From Pomacea canaliculata (lineage: Eukaryota; Mollusca; Gastropoda; Architaenioglossa; Ampullariidae): a stretch of 64,000 nt of DNA. The notes below the pieces were generated by a model. That model was given only the letters and a program-made list of their open reading frames with translations. It was not told the DNA's origin and made no database searches. A program made the position numbers and the translations under genes. Shown one piece after another: positions 20,960 through 32,312 of this stretch; position 1 is the first letter of the stretch; every line of letters starts with the position of its first letter. Where the stretch lies: NCBI RefSeq assembly GCF_003073045.1, contig NC_037599.1, forward strand, positions 1,612,001 through 1,676,000, in the 5' to 3' direction.

Positions 20960-23053
20960 CATACTGAAAGTGCCTTAAAATGTTTTATCTGTAAGCCACA
21001 GCTGATGGAAATTGACTGGCCTTCACTGCACCATTAAGGTACAAGTAAAAGGACAATGCGCTAGTGGAAATAGTGAAATTCAAATCAGTAAGGGAAATTG
21101 TTCCACATCCATGTGTCAATTTCCAACTCATTTAGAACAGCAGCAATGTGCATTCACTTAAAAATACTTCATAACTTATATAAAAAAGAAAGCAAAACAT
21201 TCTAAGCAAATTTGTTTTTCCAGGGAATGGAAATTCTACTTTAAAAAAGGCTGACTATACCTTTAAATTTAAGGTAATAAAGGTAAATGTAGATTTGAGA
21301 ATTCTAGACCTTCATCAAAGCATAAACAAATTCCACATAATGATTTTAGTAGACTTTAGCCTTCCCTTCTCAACATTCACCAATCACACGATCTTGATCA
21401 CAAAGTCATGTTGACAAACATTAGGCCCAGCTTTTAATGTGGTTGCAGATGTCTCCATTTTGCTTTCAAACGATATTACCATTCTAAGGCAAAGAATCTA
21501 CCCAGTTTATCTAAATGAAAAATGGTTTTGTTATCACCTTAAAGGAACACGACAAAATGTTATTTAGTCAAAGCATTGATTGCATCAATCTATACAAGGT
21601 TTAATGAATAAACAGATGACTTCAAGAAAAAGAAAGTGTTCCCAAAAGTAAACTCTTCAAAATAGACTATTTCTTCATCCACTGTGGTACACACAGCTAT
21701 GCCATGTATCAAAATATATGTTATTCCACAAAAAGCATTGTAATATTTTCTGTTTACTTTTGAAAAGATGAGTATAAAAGCAGGTGCCTACACAATACCA
21801 ATCTTATGAGAACAATCTGATACACAAAAGAACCAATAAAAGCCATCTTCACTCATTATGTGAAAAAGCTGTGCTATAGTTTCTCGATCTCTGGCTTCTC
21901 GTCCCACACCTGATGTCTTCTGCCATTAAGAAACTTGTAGTCTTCACAAACCTCACATTCTTTCATTGGTCTTTGGATGATTTTCACTGAAGAAAATGCA
22001 CAAATTAGATGAAATTTCCTTACAGACATTCCTTGCCATTGGGTCTCTATTTGAAAGATCCAAGTAACACCCAAGAAAAAGATTTTCCCCAAAAAACTTC
22101 ATGGAGACAGTTGATTTCACTGATTTGCTCACCAGTAGCGGATAAAATTCAATCCTAAGAAAATTCATTATTTGTATGTTGACAGTGGGTTTGAGAATAG
22201 TCTATACTCTTGGTTCATCCTTTGCTAATTAAGTCAGTTTACAGTATGGTTTTTTCAATGATCTGCTGACTGATTTATTCTGTCCTTCCCCTACTATTTT
22301 GCAAGATAAATCACCTCCTATGATTGTGAGATGCATGATCATAAGCTGAACGGATTTTTTTTTTTTGAACAAAAAAGGAAATGGGTATTTTTAGTGGTTT
22401 CTCTACATTCCATGAAATGTAAATGCACAAAGTATGAACAGGCACTGAAAAGAATTTTGTCCAACCCTGCTAACGTCAATTCTTCTGGTGAAGTCAATGA
22501 TCCAAACATGAGTTTTCCAGCAAAACAGCCACCTCTGCTGAACTACAGTCTCATGCACTCACTAAGGCAAAAAAACATAAATTAATTTTAAAACTTGCAA
22601 TATCTTCCCTCCATCGAACAAGTTCAAAAATGGACATGATCTAGCACAAGATATTCTTATGATCACAGAAAACGATGCTGAGAGGGTAAAAAAACAGGAT
22701 TCTCCAGTTTCAAAAAAGTTGTTAGTCAAAATGCTAGAACAGTCAAGCCATCCTGCCATCATGGCATAGGAATATTAACAAGGTGATAGCAAAGCAGAAC
22801 AGAAAACATTAACCCATGTAAATGAAAAGTGGCATACAAGACAAGTGTACATATTCTGATATTAAAGTTACACTCTTTCCACAGTGTCTATCCTGGAAGC
22901 TTTAAAAAAAAGAAAGAGAAATGAAAATCTTTGTAGGTTCTGCAGCTGCAGGATGGACTGGCATATCCTTGGGTCTCAACCTCGTGCAACTACAGTTCCT
23001 GAAACTGGTTCTTGCACTTGCAGCTTGCCAGTCTCAAGGTCAGCATCTGCTTC
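20960..23053. other. Intergenic DNA and 3' flank/UTR of the FKBP gene
   Basis: No coding exon is supported. On the minus strand, downstream of the FKBP stop at 23054, the first AATAAA I noticed is at 22274-22279, which would give a 3' UTR of about 0.8 kb. The poly(A) assignment is tentative. Confidence 0.35.
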
Positions 23054-25128
23054 CTACTTGGTGCTAATGAGCTCTACATCAAAAAGAAGGACAGCATTGG
23101 GCGGAATAGTGAAGAATGTTAAGGAAAACCTGGATGAAATGGATTAGCCACAAAGTAATGCAAATTAACAATGACTACAACAAAAAAGGATTATTCAAAT
23201 ATTCTAAAGATGAAAATTCCACATGAACATGCGTGCAACCATGCATAATTACACTCTCAGGCATACAATATGATCAAGTAGCACCACATGTTTTGTCAAA
23301 GGATATACTCCTCCAGCTCCTCTAGCACCATAGCCATAGTCTGGTGTTATTCTTAAAGTTGCTCGCTCACCCACCTTCATCTGAAAAATGTGCAAATCAA
23401 GCATTACTGACTCCTCAAATGAACATAAACAATTTATCTAAAATATATAACAATGAATAGATACTGGGGACATCTCTGTTTTTAAGTGAATTATATGAAC
23501 CATTCTTGCAATATTTCCCTAGTGAATGTATTTCCTGCAATCTTAATAGAATACGAAGATGTACAAAATGTCTCTTCAAAATAAAAGAACATGTTCAAGT
23601 TCTTTCTTTTTAAATGGTTCACACAAATAATTTCTAACAAATATATTAATGAAGTATTTTTTATATAAAAAGTCCATTTTCAAATAACCAAAAACGGGTT
23701 TTCCCAAATTTTACTATTAGAGTATGCATATGCACACAAAACCCTAACATGCAAATCTTAACAATATTCAACACTTACAGCCATTACTCCTTCATCCCAA
23801 CCTGAAATGTCAAAAGGAAAAAAAAAAATTAAATTTCTGCACTAGCCTGATTGTTTCTTTTAAAAAACAAACAGATGTTACAGTTAGTGACTTCCTGTCA
23901 TATGAACTAAAAATTATTGCCAAAATTATGTAAGCACTCCAGAAAAAAAAAAATGCTGTTAACTAATCTAGTAAGTACTTCCCAGTCAGTGTTACCTGAG
24001 ATCTTAACAGAACAACCTTTAGAAATTATCCTTAAAAGCATGATTCCTTACCATTAAAGAAGGGCAGAGAGCATTAACTATTAACTATCATACTAACAAA
24101 CATTAGCTATCATACATGGCTTCTGATGACATTTAAATTTTTATCACATAAGCAAAAAGTATGACAAAGATAAATGCAGCAAAGTTATCAGAAATCTATT
24201 GTAATAAGTTTTTTGCAAATAACATTTCAGATAACACCATAAACAGGTTTGTAACTGTGAAATCATATGTGTGCACTCATATACATGTACAGTATCTGCA
24301 TAATTACTCTTTTCTGTGAGCATGATTTATAGGAGGCAGTGAAAGAATAAAAACAAGAGATGTAATCAAGTTGGACGATGTTAGTATGATAAAACTTGTT
24401 GAGCAGACCCATTGCAAGTCACTATTCTTTCTCCCACTATGTTCTTAGAATGGACCCTTCAAATTTACTGCTGCAGGCATCCCTATTACATTATATCCAC
24501 TTTGGCAATAACTGGTGTAGTGCATATCATCATTATATTACCTCGAATAACTTCTCCTTCTCCAATTCTGAACTGAAAAGGCTTGTTGCGATCCCGTGAA
24601 GAGTCGAACTTTGTTCCCTTTTCTCCATTTTCCTCCAGACAGCCTGTGTATAAGTTTGGTATTTTGTATATGAGAAGTCAATTATTTCAGTAAAAATAAC
24701 AAATAAAACAAAACTGAAAGGAAAGGACAAACACTGATGGCTGTTAATTTAAAGTCATTTACAACAGCAAGTCAGCAATATTAATTAGGCAGATGTTGAT
24801 AACTATACTTTTCAATAGTGTACTAGTTTAAAACATTGGTGACAACCAAATTTTCTTCCATTTAAAAAAATGTTTAAACTACTTTTTGTCTTCACCAATG
24901 GCTGATGGAAATAAATTGTAATAATTTTAAAATGTTAGCAAAAGTGCTTTCAAATAATATTATCAAATTACCAACAAATAACCATCTACAAATAAAAGAT
25001 AACTGCATTGCGAAACCTAAGCACAGGATTAAAAAAAACCTACACAATTTAAAAAAACAACAACATACCTGTATAATGAACTGTGACTTTCTGCCCTTTC
25101 TTTGGCATAGGGGCGTTGGGGTCTGATG
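23054..25128 (-). CDS. FKBP12-type peptidyl-prolyl cis-trans isomerase (first exon not found)
   Basis: Exons in transcript order are 25069-25128, 24542-24643, 23779-23801 (only 23 bp), 23307-23380 and 23054-23108; all reading phases join. The product has about 104 residues. It reads [15 protein letters not shown], then [52 protein letters not shown] and [20 protein letters not shown] before the stop. These cover the FKBP fold, and the pocket residues corresponding to Tyr26, Phe36, Asp37, Phe46, Trp59, Tyr82 and Phe99 of human FKBP12 are present. FKBP12 proteins isomerise X-Pro bonds, bind FK506/rapamycin and regulate calcium-release channels and TGF-beta receptors. The first coding exon, with the start Met, must lie upstream on the minus strand (above 25128) but I could not identify it. 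The last intron is AT-AC (separate entry). Family assignment is certain; the FKBP1A/1B paralogue is not resolved. Confidence 0.95.
23109..23306 (-). other. U12-type (minor spliceosome) AT-AC intron, 198 bp
   Basis: On the minus strand the intron begins ATATCCTTT at 23306, the exact U12 5' splice-site consensus. It ends TTCCTTAACATTCTTCAC at 23109. TTCCTTAAC (23118-23126) is the exact U12 branch-point consensus, with its branch adenosine about 10 bases before the terminal AC. Joining ...GGA GT to T ATT CCG gives [16 protein letters not shown], which aligns without gap to FKBP12 (GIIPPHATLVFDVEL). A GT-AG alternative (GTATAT with the upstream CAG) would add about six foreign residues. The other FKBP introns here are GT-AG. 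Confidence 0.92.
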
Positions 25129-25250
25129 CTGATTGGAAGAGATTATTAAATAAAACAAATATCAGTGCAAACTGCAAAAACTATCAGAGATAATGCTAGT
25201 TAAGTCAATCCATGTGAACAAGTATTCAGTAGGGCTTCAAAATATCTACC

Positions 25251-25834
25251 CAGGCATGTCAAAGACATGGCCCATGGGCACTTAGACAATTCGCAAAATC
25301 TGTTATATGTCTTTTCATACTTTCCTGAAAAGTTTAAAAACTTCAGGACGTTTGCTACAAATGTTCAGGCAATGTTCAGTTGTGCCTATGTGTAAAGTTA
25401 TTTTCCTTCATGATTCAACAAACACTTCTCAGAAAACAAAACTGACTGATCAACACCTCTCATTTTTGATGAAAGTTGGAACTGCATAGACATTTGAGCC
25501 AGACAGCAAAATCGGCATTAAAATGAAGTATCAAGCCTCAGGACAAAACAATATAGTCATTTTGAACTGTGGTAATTGTTATATAATGTATTTGCTGCTG
25601 TTGCCACAAGTCTATGTTACCATTTAAAATTTCTTTTGTTACACTATTTCATTACTTTCCATTCACGAATGTGGCTAGCTGCTAAACTATTTGTATGTAT
25701 ACTGTCTATTTCTAAGTTAAAGTAATAAAAATATTCTGCAATAATTTTTATTAAATGATTTCAATTAGTTGTTGCATGTGACCCTCATGACGACTCAAAT
25801 GTGGCCCTATGGGACCCTCAGTTTGACATGACTG
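25251..25834. mobile_element. Degraded hAT-like non-autonomous DNA transposon
   Basis: The left end reads CAGGCATGTCAAA followed by GGCCCATGGG. The right end, reverse-complemented, reads CAGTCATGTCAAACTGAGGG followed by TCCCATAGGGCC. These are diverged terminal inverted repeats of the CAGnnnTGTCAAAC type common in hAT/Charlie elements. The flanks share only ATCTA, so the target duplication is eroded. It has no transposase frame and lies just upstream of the found FKBP exons. Confidence 0.6.
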
Positions 25835-27006
25835 ATCTAAGCCATAGGACATACATAAAAAAATACATTTATTTTGTATATTTTCTATATGTGAGTGGAC
25901 AGTATATACAGCTCATTCAATTCAATATCAACAAAGTGCCAAAATTTAGCTTTCATCAAACTGCATGACAGATGATATACATGAGCTATAATTCTATGGC
26001 TATTCAAGCCAAATTAGATTTGAAATCTGACATTGAAGATTTGTATTTGGGATTATTCTTGTATTTAAAAAAAATTAGACCAATGAAAAAATTAGTAATG
26101 TTAGGTTGATGTATATGGTCAAGTAATTACCGCTTGATGATCTTCATTTCTCAAAGTGAACTGACTAGTTATTAGTTTTTGCTCAGGGTTTATTTGCTCA
26201 TATACAGGTATTGAATGCACAAAATATCCAATAAAATTAACAGAATTTAGATGTTAATCTACGTTTTCTTTGATATAAAATATATCGTTGACGTTATTGG
26301 AAAAAAGGGAACTTCTGTGCGATTACATTTATATTACTGTTTACACATCTTTAATACTACACTTGTTCAGTCAATGTGCAAGGCGTGGATGTTCAAACTT
26401 AGTCGGACACGATACAGTAGTACATAATATTACATGTTTCAGGACTACACGTTTTTGACTCGAGCTTTTATTCCCAAGCCGGTTTCATGCAGTTACCATG
26501 CGATCACAAAGAGTTTAAACGCCATTTTTCAAACAAACATTGAAACAAAGTTTTTCACATTTCATACCCGCCTGGATTATTTGCTTTGTCCACATTGTCG
26601 ACAATGTAGCTATATTGCTAAGTCTGTGGATGATGAAGTCTTTTATGTCCGATGTGATGTCAGTGACCGGAAGTCTCGTTGTCGACAGAGAATGTTCAGG
26701 GGGGGTAACCACACAAACCGAGTGCTGATTACTTCCCTTGGTTTGCCACAGCTCAAGAGTGCTGGCAGCAAAAATGATGAAGATGAGGCGCGCAAACCGA
26801 TTTAAATTATCCCATTGTACACACAGTCTTAAAAGACGTTTCGTTGAGGTTTAAATAACACAAATAGCCTTTTATGGGCTATATTAACGAATAATGTGTA
26901 AAAGGATTTTACTAGACGCAGGTCAGAATGCCGATATTCATAAACCAAAGTACATATATATATATCCGCCCAGGAGTGAAATCCATCTATATCTATTCCT
27001 CTTCGT

Positions 27007-27240
27007 GCATCAGGTTGCACATAAGGCCCAACAGAGTCGATCGGCTGAAACCTGCTCTAGGATACCCCATGTCCAGCCCTTTCCTTTCATCTCCCTTTCC
27101 ACTGTTCTTCTCCAAGTTTCCTTTGGGCGGCCTCGTTTTCTTCGGCCGTCCGGAGTCCATCGTAGGGCGACTGTGGAGAGGTCTGCTGTCTGCTGGCGGC
27201 GCACATGTCCAATCCATCGCCAACGCCTTTGTTAAACTTG
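27007..27240 (-). mobile_element. LINE ORF2 3'-terminal fragment
   Basis: The minus-strand frame contains RTADGRRK-type residues followed by RGRPKETWRRTVEREMKGKG, WTWGI and ADRLCWALCAT. This GRPxxTWRR...W...ALCA tail is characteristic of LINE ORF2 C-termini in invertebrate genomes. Only the tail survives. Confidence 0.8.
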
Positions 27241-27924
27241 ATGTTCATGGTCTGATCAGTTAGATGCAAGATGGCAGAGGACTTCATAGCAACGTAACTG
27301 TCTCCTCTAAGATCTTTGTTATTGTTCTAAGGCTTTACTGAGTTGTTCTGATTGCGGATGTATAATTCTCAGTTGCTACCAACTATATCTACTTGCTCTT
27401 CGCTCATTTTCAGTCTGCTTCAGATCTGTCATTGCCTTCATGTAATGTACACTGGCTTCCATGTCGTCGTTGTCATCAATGTCGTCGTTGTCCTCTCGGA
27501 TTCTGAGAGGTGCTCACACGCCTAACAAGCTGCTGTGTTAAGCTGATGTCTAACAAGCTGATGTCTCCTGCTCGTAGATTAGCTTGCAAAATGCTTCTCG
27601 GAAAACTATATTCAATATCCGATGAGTTTACAAGCCAGGGAAGTAGTGCGCAGATCCACCAATATAATATTTACTAAACACATTCAAATTGTCATCATGC
27701 ATAATGAGTGACAAATGTAAATGTGATTCAGATTATTGTTTGCTCTGGTGCTTTATTAATTGACGAACACTTGCTAGAAGCTTGATCCTCAGAAAAGAAT
27801 ATCACACAAGATAGTTTACTAGCGTGTTTTTTGGCAAGAACATATAAATAAACAATAGTCACAAATGGTTTACGTGGAGGGATGTTCACAGATGCTGTAG
27901 TGCACATACAAACCCTAGTAGCAT

Positions 27925-28085
27925 TTGGAGGAGAGGCCATATAGGACCCATGTGTGTCCCATATAGGACCCATATGAGCTATCTTATGACCATATGGGAA
28001 GCCTATATCGGCCCAACCGCCGAAAGCGCAAACAGGTCCGACCGTGGGCCGAGATGGGCTTCCTATATGGGAAGCCCATGTGAAC
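27925..28085. repeat. Palindromic CATATGGG-rich repeat, MITE-like
   Basis: Repeated and inverted forms of CCCATATAGG, CATATGGGAAGCC and GGCTTCCTATATGGGAAGCC surround a short GC-rich core (CCGCCGAAAGCGC). A small related patch (AACCTATATCGGGCC) occurs near 31.73 kb. It is probably a non-autonomous transposon. Confidence 0.5.
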
Positions 28086-28107
28086 CTAGATACCTAGATT
28101 TCCAGCT

Positions 28108-28196
28108 ATTATTGGTAATTTTAGGTATTTTGGCATATTCTGATTTACGTTGTTTTTAAATCAGGATATGCCAAAATTCCTAGAAAAACCAATAAT
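28108..28196. repeat. Hairpin with about 40-bp arms
   Basis: The left arm (ATTATTGGTAATTTTAGG, then TATTTTGGCATATTCTGATT) and the right arm (AATCAGGATATGCC, then AAAATTCCTAG and AACCAATAAT) are nearly perfect reverse complements around a loop of about 11 bases. It has no coding capacity. Confidence 0.75.
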
Positions 28197-28420
28197 ATCA
28201 AATGCATCAAAATAACCCTATAAATGCCAAACAAAATGTTACAAAAAACAAACATGATTTGTCGTTTTCTGATGTTTATTGAAATTGTTAATTAAAAAAC
28301 TAATTTTAAATATGCAAAAATTGTACAGCTTTACTTGTCCTCCAATTCATTCCCCACCCCAGAACTATTTACTGACTTTAACAGTCTGTGCTCAGGTGCC
28401 CTTTCCCTTCTGCCATTCTC

Positions 28421-30719
28421 TCAATCCCTAGCACCAGCTAACCAGCTAGAGATCTGCGTCTGCAGTTCTGCTTCAGTAGCTTGAGGGCAAGTTTTTCTTG
28501 CAGCATCTAAAAATAGAACAAACATAAGAATATGAAGTCTGTGTAAAAATAATCACTTAATTGTAGGTCACTGACCCTAATATCCAGAACATAAGGTGAA
28601 ATAAAGAAAGGTACAAGCAAATTATATAGATATGTAAAGTGGCACAAAAATTTTAATGGCTATAAACAGAAAGGAACTACAAGTGGAAATGCATTTCAAT
28701 TTCAGGTAGAATTTCTAAAGGCAGGAGAACTCTGGAAATACTGATTTCAAAAACAATCCCAGTACATGGGAACTGTAAAGATGTCTATCAACTGTCATCT
28801 TAATTCCTTTCTACACAAAAATTAACCAGCTGATTAAAGGACTAGACATTGCATAAACATATTGACTTTTACAGACAAATGAAATATTTTTTCTCAATGA
28901 CTCATGAAAACACAGAGTCAAATATTTAAATCCTTACCCTGAACTGTTTGTACAAGAAAGGGGTGGTTCTTGAGTCCCTTCTTTCCCTTCAGACCATGGA
29001 AGTTGTAAGACCGGGCTAATTTATTTGAAAATAGCAGAGACCGTTTGTCCCTGACGATATGCTTTAAACTGAATCCCCCACGCATTGCCAAATAGCATTC
29101 CTGGAAACAGACAATAATAAACATACATCACTTTTTAAAATAAAACTTGCTGTGGGCAGTATCATGATACGTGTTATGAGAACTAGTATTATGAGACCAA
29201 AATATGGATGAAAACCATTAAGGAAGTTTCATATTTATCTTTGTAACCAAGCTAAAGTGCTTACAGAAAATTTATTATCAGCTGTAATTCATGCCACCAT
29301 AACTATGCCTTTGTTACTTTTTAGTACTGCAGACATGTCATTTGTTCTATGCAATAAAATGCTATGAAAATGTTTAAAGGGAATAGCAAAAATACACTTG
29401 ACTCCTTCTAAAAAATCAGAAGGTTCCCAGTCACTTAATCCCCGACGCTTCATCCTTAAAATGAAATTTTAACTATAAAAAATTATGAAGCCGGCAAAAA
29501 ATTTAATTGAAATTTAAATAATTATCTCATATAAACATCACAATAAGTTTACAATTAAAATAAATATTGAAATACATTAATAATATTCAAATTATACTAT
29601 TAACTTCAACATCATTTGAAAATCTACAACATTAGTTAAACTATAGTTAAAATTTCATTTTAAGGATGAAGCGTCGGGGATTAAATGTCTGGGGATTAAG
29701 TGACTGGACACCAATCAGAATAATTAAGCACATACCAATTCGTGTTCGTTTTCCTAGATCTGTCTTTAAATCCAGCTCGAGACGTTCTACATCCTTTGAA
29801 GATTTTAAGGGAAACTGTAACCCTTGTGGCAGATGTCAGCTCCTTTTCTTGGGTTTGGTACTCCATCTGCGCAAGCCTATTTTTCACATCTTTCACATCA
29901 GTTTTCATCTCTTCCAGAAGAGACAGTATATGCTGTACAGCTTTCCGTAATTTATTTTGTTTACCTGGAACCAACGAACGCAATAGCAGAAAACATGTAA
30001 AATAGTGATCCTTATTTATTTCAATTTTTTTCAATATGGCAAAAGCCACCTGGGATTTTGCACTTCTAGTTATATTTCAAAAAAACACTGTTCAAAAGTC
30101 TTGGTCGAGGGTAAGAACAAACAAAATGTTAAAATGATTATGAATGAAATGACTTCAAATTACCTTCCAAGGGGTTGTGGGTCCCTGTGCTGGCAGGACG
30201 AACACCATAACCAAAGCCACACTATCTGTATGGAAATAAATATTTAAAAAAGTAGGCAAATAAGATTTCACAAATCAAGATCAAAAGCACAGCATAAATT
30301 TCACTTTAATATAATCACTTTAGTCACTTTCACTCTTATAGGGCAAAATCACAACCAAAGTTACACTATTTGTGGCTTAATGACATGTTATAGTGTTCAA
30401 ACAGTTCAGGTATTGTCTTTTTTTCCTTCTTTTCTCCTGCAGCACACAATGACATAGCAGTCATTTTGACCATTAATGCTCATATGCTTTATAAAAAATT
30501 TTCTACACAAGAATTAATTATGAATATTATGAATCAAAAAATAAATTGCACTTACTTAATGACTTGTGCAGGAGAATTGGAAGCATAGAACATGAGGAAT
30601 CTGGCTTTATAGCTCTAATTAATGAAGCTTGCATCTGGTTCAACAGATTGTGGTGGCCAGTTGCACATCCTGTGACCACTTTCATCTTTAAATGCCAGCA
30701 GCCAGCTATCTAGAATAAC
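28421..30719 (-). pseudogene. BEN-domain protein gene, probably a pseudogene
   Basis: Five exon-like blocks occur in transcript order: 30556-30719 (DSWLLAFKDESGHRMCNWPP and, past a TAG at 30615-30617, SYKARFLMFYASNSPAQVI), 30164-30225 (GFGYGVRPASTGTHNPLE), 29736-29964 (coiled coil HILSLLEEMKTDVKDVKNRL, then FPLKSSKDVERLELDLKTD in another frame), 28938-29100 (LAMRGGFSLKHIVRDKRSLL, LARSYNFHGLKGKKGLK) and 28421-28506 (CPQATEAELQTQISSWLAGA, stop). The order WPP region, coiled coil, FPLK..ELDxL, then NWHG.GKK..F..WL, is that of many invertebrate BEN-domain proteins, which bind DNA and chromatin. Lesions are the TAG, a possible second TAG at the start of 30164-30225, a frame change near 29815, and incompatible phases between 29736 and 29100. 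A MITE sits in the 29100-29736 intron. Domain assignment is by pattern only. Confidence 0.6.
29422..29712. mobile_element. Palindromic MITE with 8-bp target-site duplication (copy 1)
   Basis: Terminal inverted repeats begin GGTTCCCAGTCACTTAATCC and, on the other side, GGTGTCCAGTCACTTAATCC. They extend inward through CCCCGACGCTTCATCCTTA. The copy is flanked by a perfect 8-bp duplication AATCAGAA (29414-29421 and 29713-29720), as for hAT-type elements. It has no transposase frame. It lies 24 bp inside a BEN pseudogene intron. A longer relative is at 45989. Confidence 0.85.
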
Positions 30720-31278
30720 AGTAAAATAAATTATTGACCATTATATACAGTCATTACCATTTGTTTTAGAGAAAATACCATTAAAGTTATTTTGTCTGAA
30801 TTGATACTTCCAGTCACAATCAGTTGTCAATGGACTATCTCTATGAGGTTTTTGGGTTCACCACTGGGAACACAATCCTTCTGCTGCACTTTATCAAATA
30901 TTCTTAATTACCTGCTGCAGTGGAAAGTTTGGTGTTTGAACAAGTTTAAGCTGGCCTCAAAAAATATAAATTCAGAGGCACAGTAAGTCCAAAAGACCAA
31001 ATCTGCCAACATTATCAGCAATTGGTGACAAAGCAAGTACATTATACACCAAAAATCCCTTACCATACAAACGGTCGTCTTCTTGAACACATAAACATGA
31101 AAGGTTATGAGCGTAATCAGCGTTTTTTCACACACAGCCCAGGACTTGCAAGACAAAAAAATAAATAAATAAGAGAAAATATTATGATACTGCTATAAGA
31201 AACATGGCCTTTTAACGCTATACTATATCAGTAAACAGAAGGAACTGTCGAAATTCTGTTGCCTTTGAATGGTAAAGT

Positions 31279-31473
31279 TCATGACCTACACTTTCGCAAT
31301 TTATTTGAGGAAAATTCTGACAGGTCAGAATTCTCTGTATCGCTAACGGCTAAAGAATTATCAAATTGCAAGCTTTTAGAACTGCTGGGCCCGATTTCTA
31401 CTTCTCTCTGCGTTAATGTATACTCTAATCTTTCTTCTCTTAGCATAATATTCTGCACTGAACTTGGACATTT
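31279..31473 (-). CDS. Possible coding exon, Ser/Glu-rich
   Basis: After a CAG acceptor at 31474-31476 the minus strand is open for about 64 codons. It reads VQNIMLREERLEYTLTQREV, then EIGPSSSKSLQFDNSLAVSD and TENSDLSEFSSN, to a TGA at 31279. The charged helical start and Ser-rich tail look protein-like and lie upstream of the BEN blocks on the same strand, so it could be part of that gene. No family is recognised and the chance of a non-coding frame is substantial. Confidence 0.25.
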   Translation of the reverse strand, partial: KCPSSVQNIMLREERLEYTLTQREVEIGPSSSKSLQFDNSLAVSDTENSDLSEFSSNKLRKCRS

Positions 31474-31959
31474 CTGGAATTAAAATCTCAATAAATATGC
31501 TAATTTAGAGCATATAAATCATACATACTGTTATTGAGAGTCCAACACATGTATCAGCATTGGAATTGACGGCTGAAGAAGCTTAATTATAATTCCTGTT
31601 GCGAAAAGAAACACAACTTTGCAAATGGCGCGCAGTTCCGATCACGTACACCATTGGCTAAAAGTCACGTGCCATTATTAGGGGTTATGGCCCTTGGTTG
31701 GTAAGAGTACTCTCGCCCGTCAATATAGGTAACCTATATCGGGCCGATATAAGCCGAGATTTCGATGCGCATAGGGAAGTGGTTATGAATCTGTGATAAA
31801 GCAGATCAGTTTAGACTTGGAAATAGTCTCGTCTGTAGATAACATCGTCCGTCGATGACTAGAAGCAACAAGATACATAATGCATTGATAGTGAAGCAGA
31901 GCGGAGAGAGCGGACTGCACCGTGTGACCTCACCGGCGAAGAGCGAGGCAAAGGACATC

Positions 31960-32064
31960 CGAACCACGTGGGCCCAAGTGAGGGGGGCTGCCCTGGCTAT
32001 ACCGGGTCCGCTGGCGAGGTGTTGTTGCGGCCCTATGCTCCTCGAGGAGGGACCAAGGAATAAA
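31960..32064 (+). mobile_element. LINE ORF2 terminal scrap
   Basis: The stretch VRWRGVVAALCS, encoded near 32010-32045, repeats the terminal motif of the LINE relic ending at 19954, with closely matching DNA (GTTGCGGCCCTATGCTCC in both). Only the last few dozen codons remain. Confidence 0.7.
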
Positions 32065-32108
32065 CAAGCCCCAGCCTTACATTACGTATTTCTGATTATA
32101 GTCACGAT

Positions 32109-32312
32109 AAGGTGACCAGACGTTTCTGGGGCGAAAGCGGGACACGCGCCGATGATGGTGTCGTCACCGTCAAAGAACGCCGAAAAAAGTGATTTTTAAA
32201 GACAACCGGGACATTTGATGGACTTGCTAGAAAGCCAGAAAGCGGGACATTGGGCGTCCCGCCCGATTAGCAGGCGGGACACGAGGTCAAAAGCGGGACG
32301 TCTGGTCACCTT
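32109..32312. mobile_element. 204-bp MITE with 9-bp target-site duplication
   Basis: The ends AAGGTGACCAGACGT and ACGTCTGGTCACCTT are perfect inverted repeats. The interior repeats GCGGGAC several times. The direct flanks AGTCACGAT (32100-32108 and 32313-32321) are identical, giving a 9-bp duplication. It has no coding capacity. The intact ends and duplication suggest a fairly recent insertion. The superfamily is not certain. Confidence 0.85.

Larger units (their letters stand above)
25835..28420. other. Intergenic DNA, possibly holding the FKBP first exon
   Basis: No homologous exon was recognised on either strand apart from the repeats listed separately. An open frame on the plus strand at 26434-26805 (123 codons, ending ARKPI) matches nothing I know. 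The missing FKBP first exon could lie here on the minus strand. Confidence 0.35.

Noticed and set aside
23121..23139. Alternative GT-AG splicing of the last FKBP intron using the CAG at about 23130
   Set aside because: It would insert about six residues not found in FKBPs, whereas AT-AC splicing restores the family sequence.
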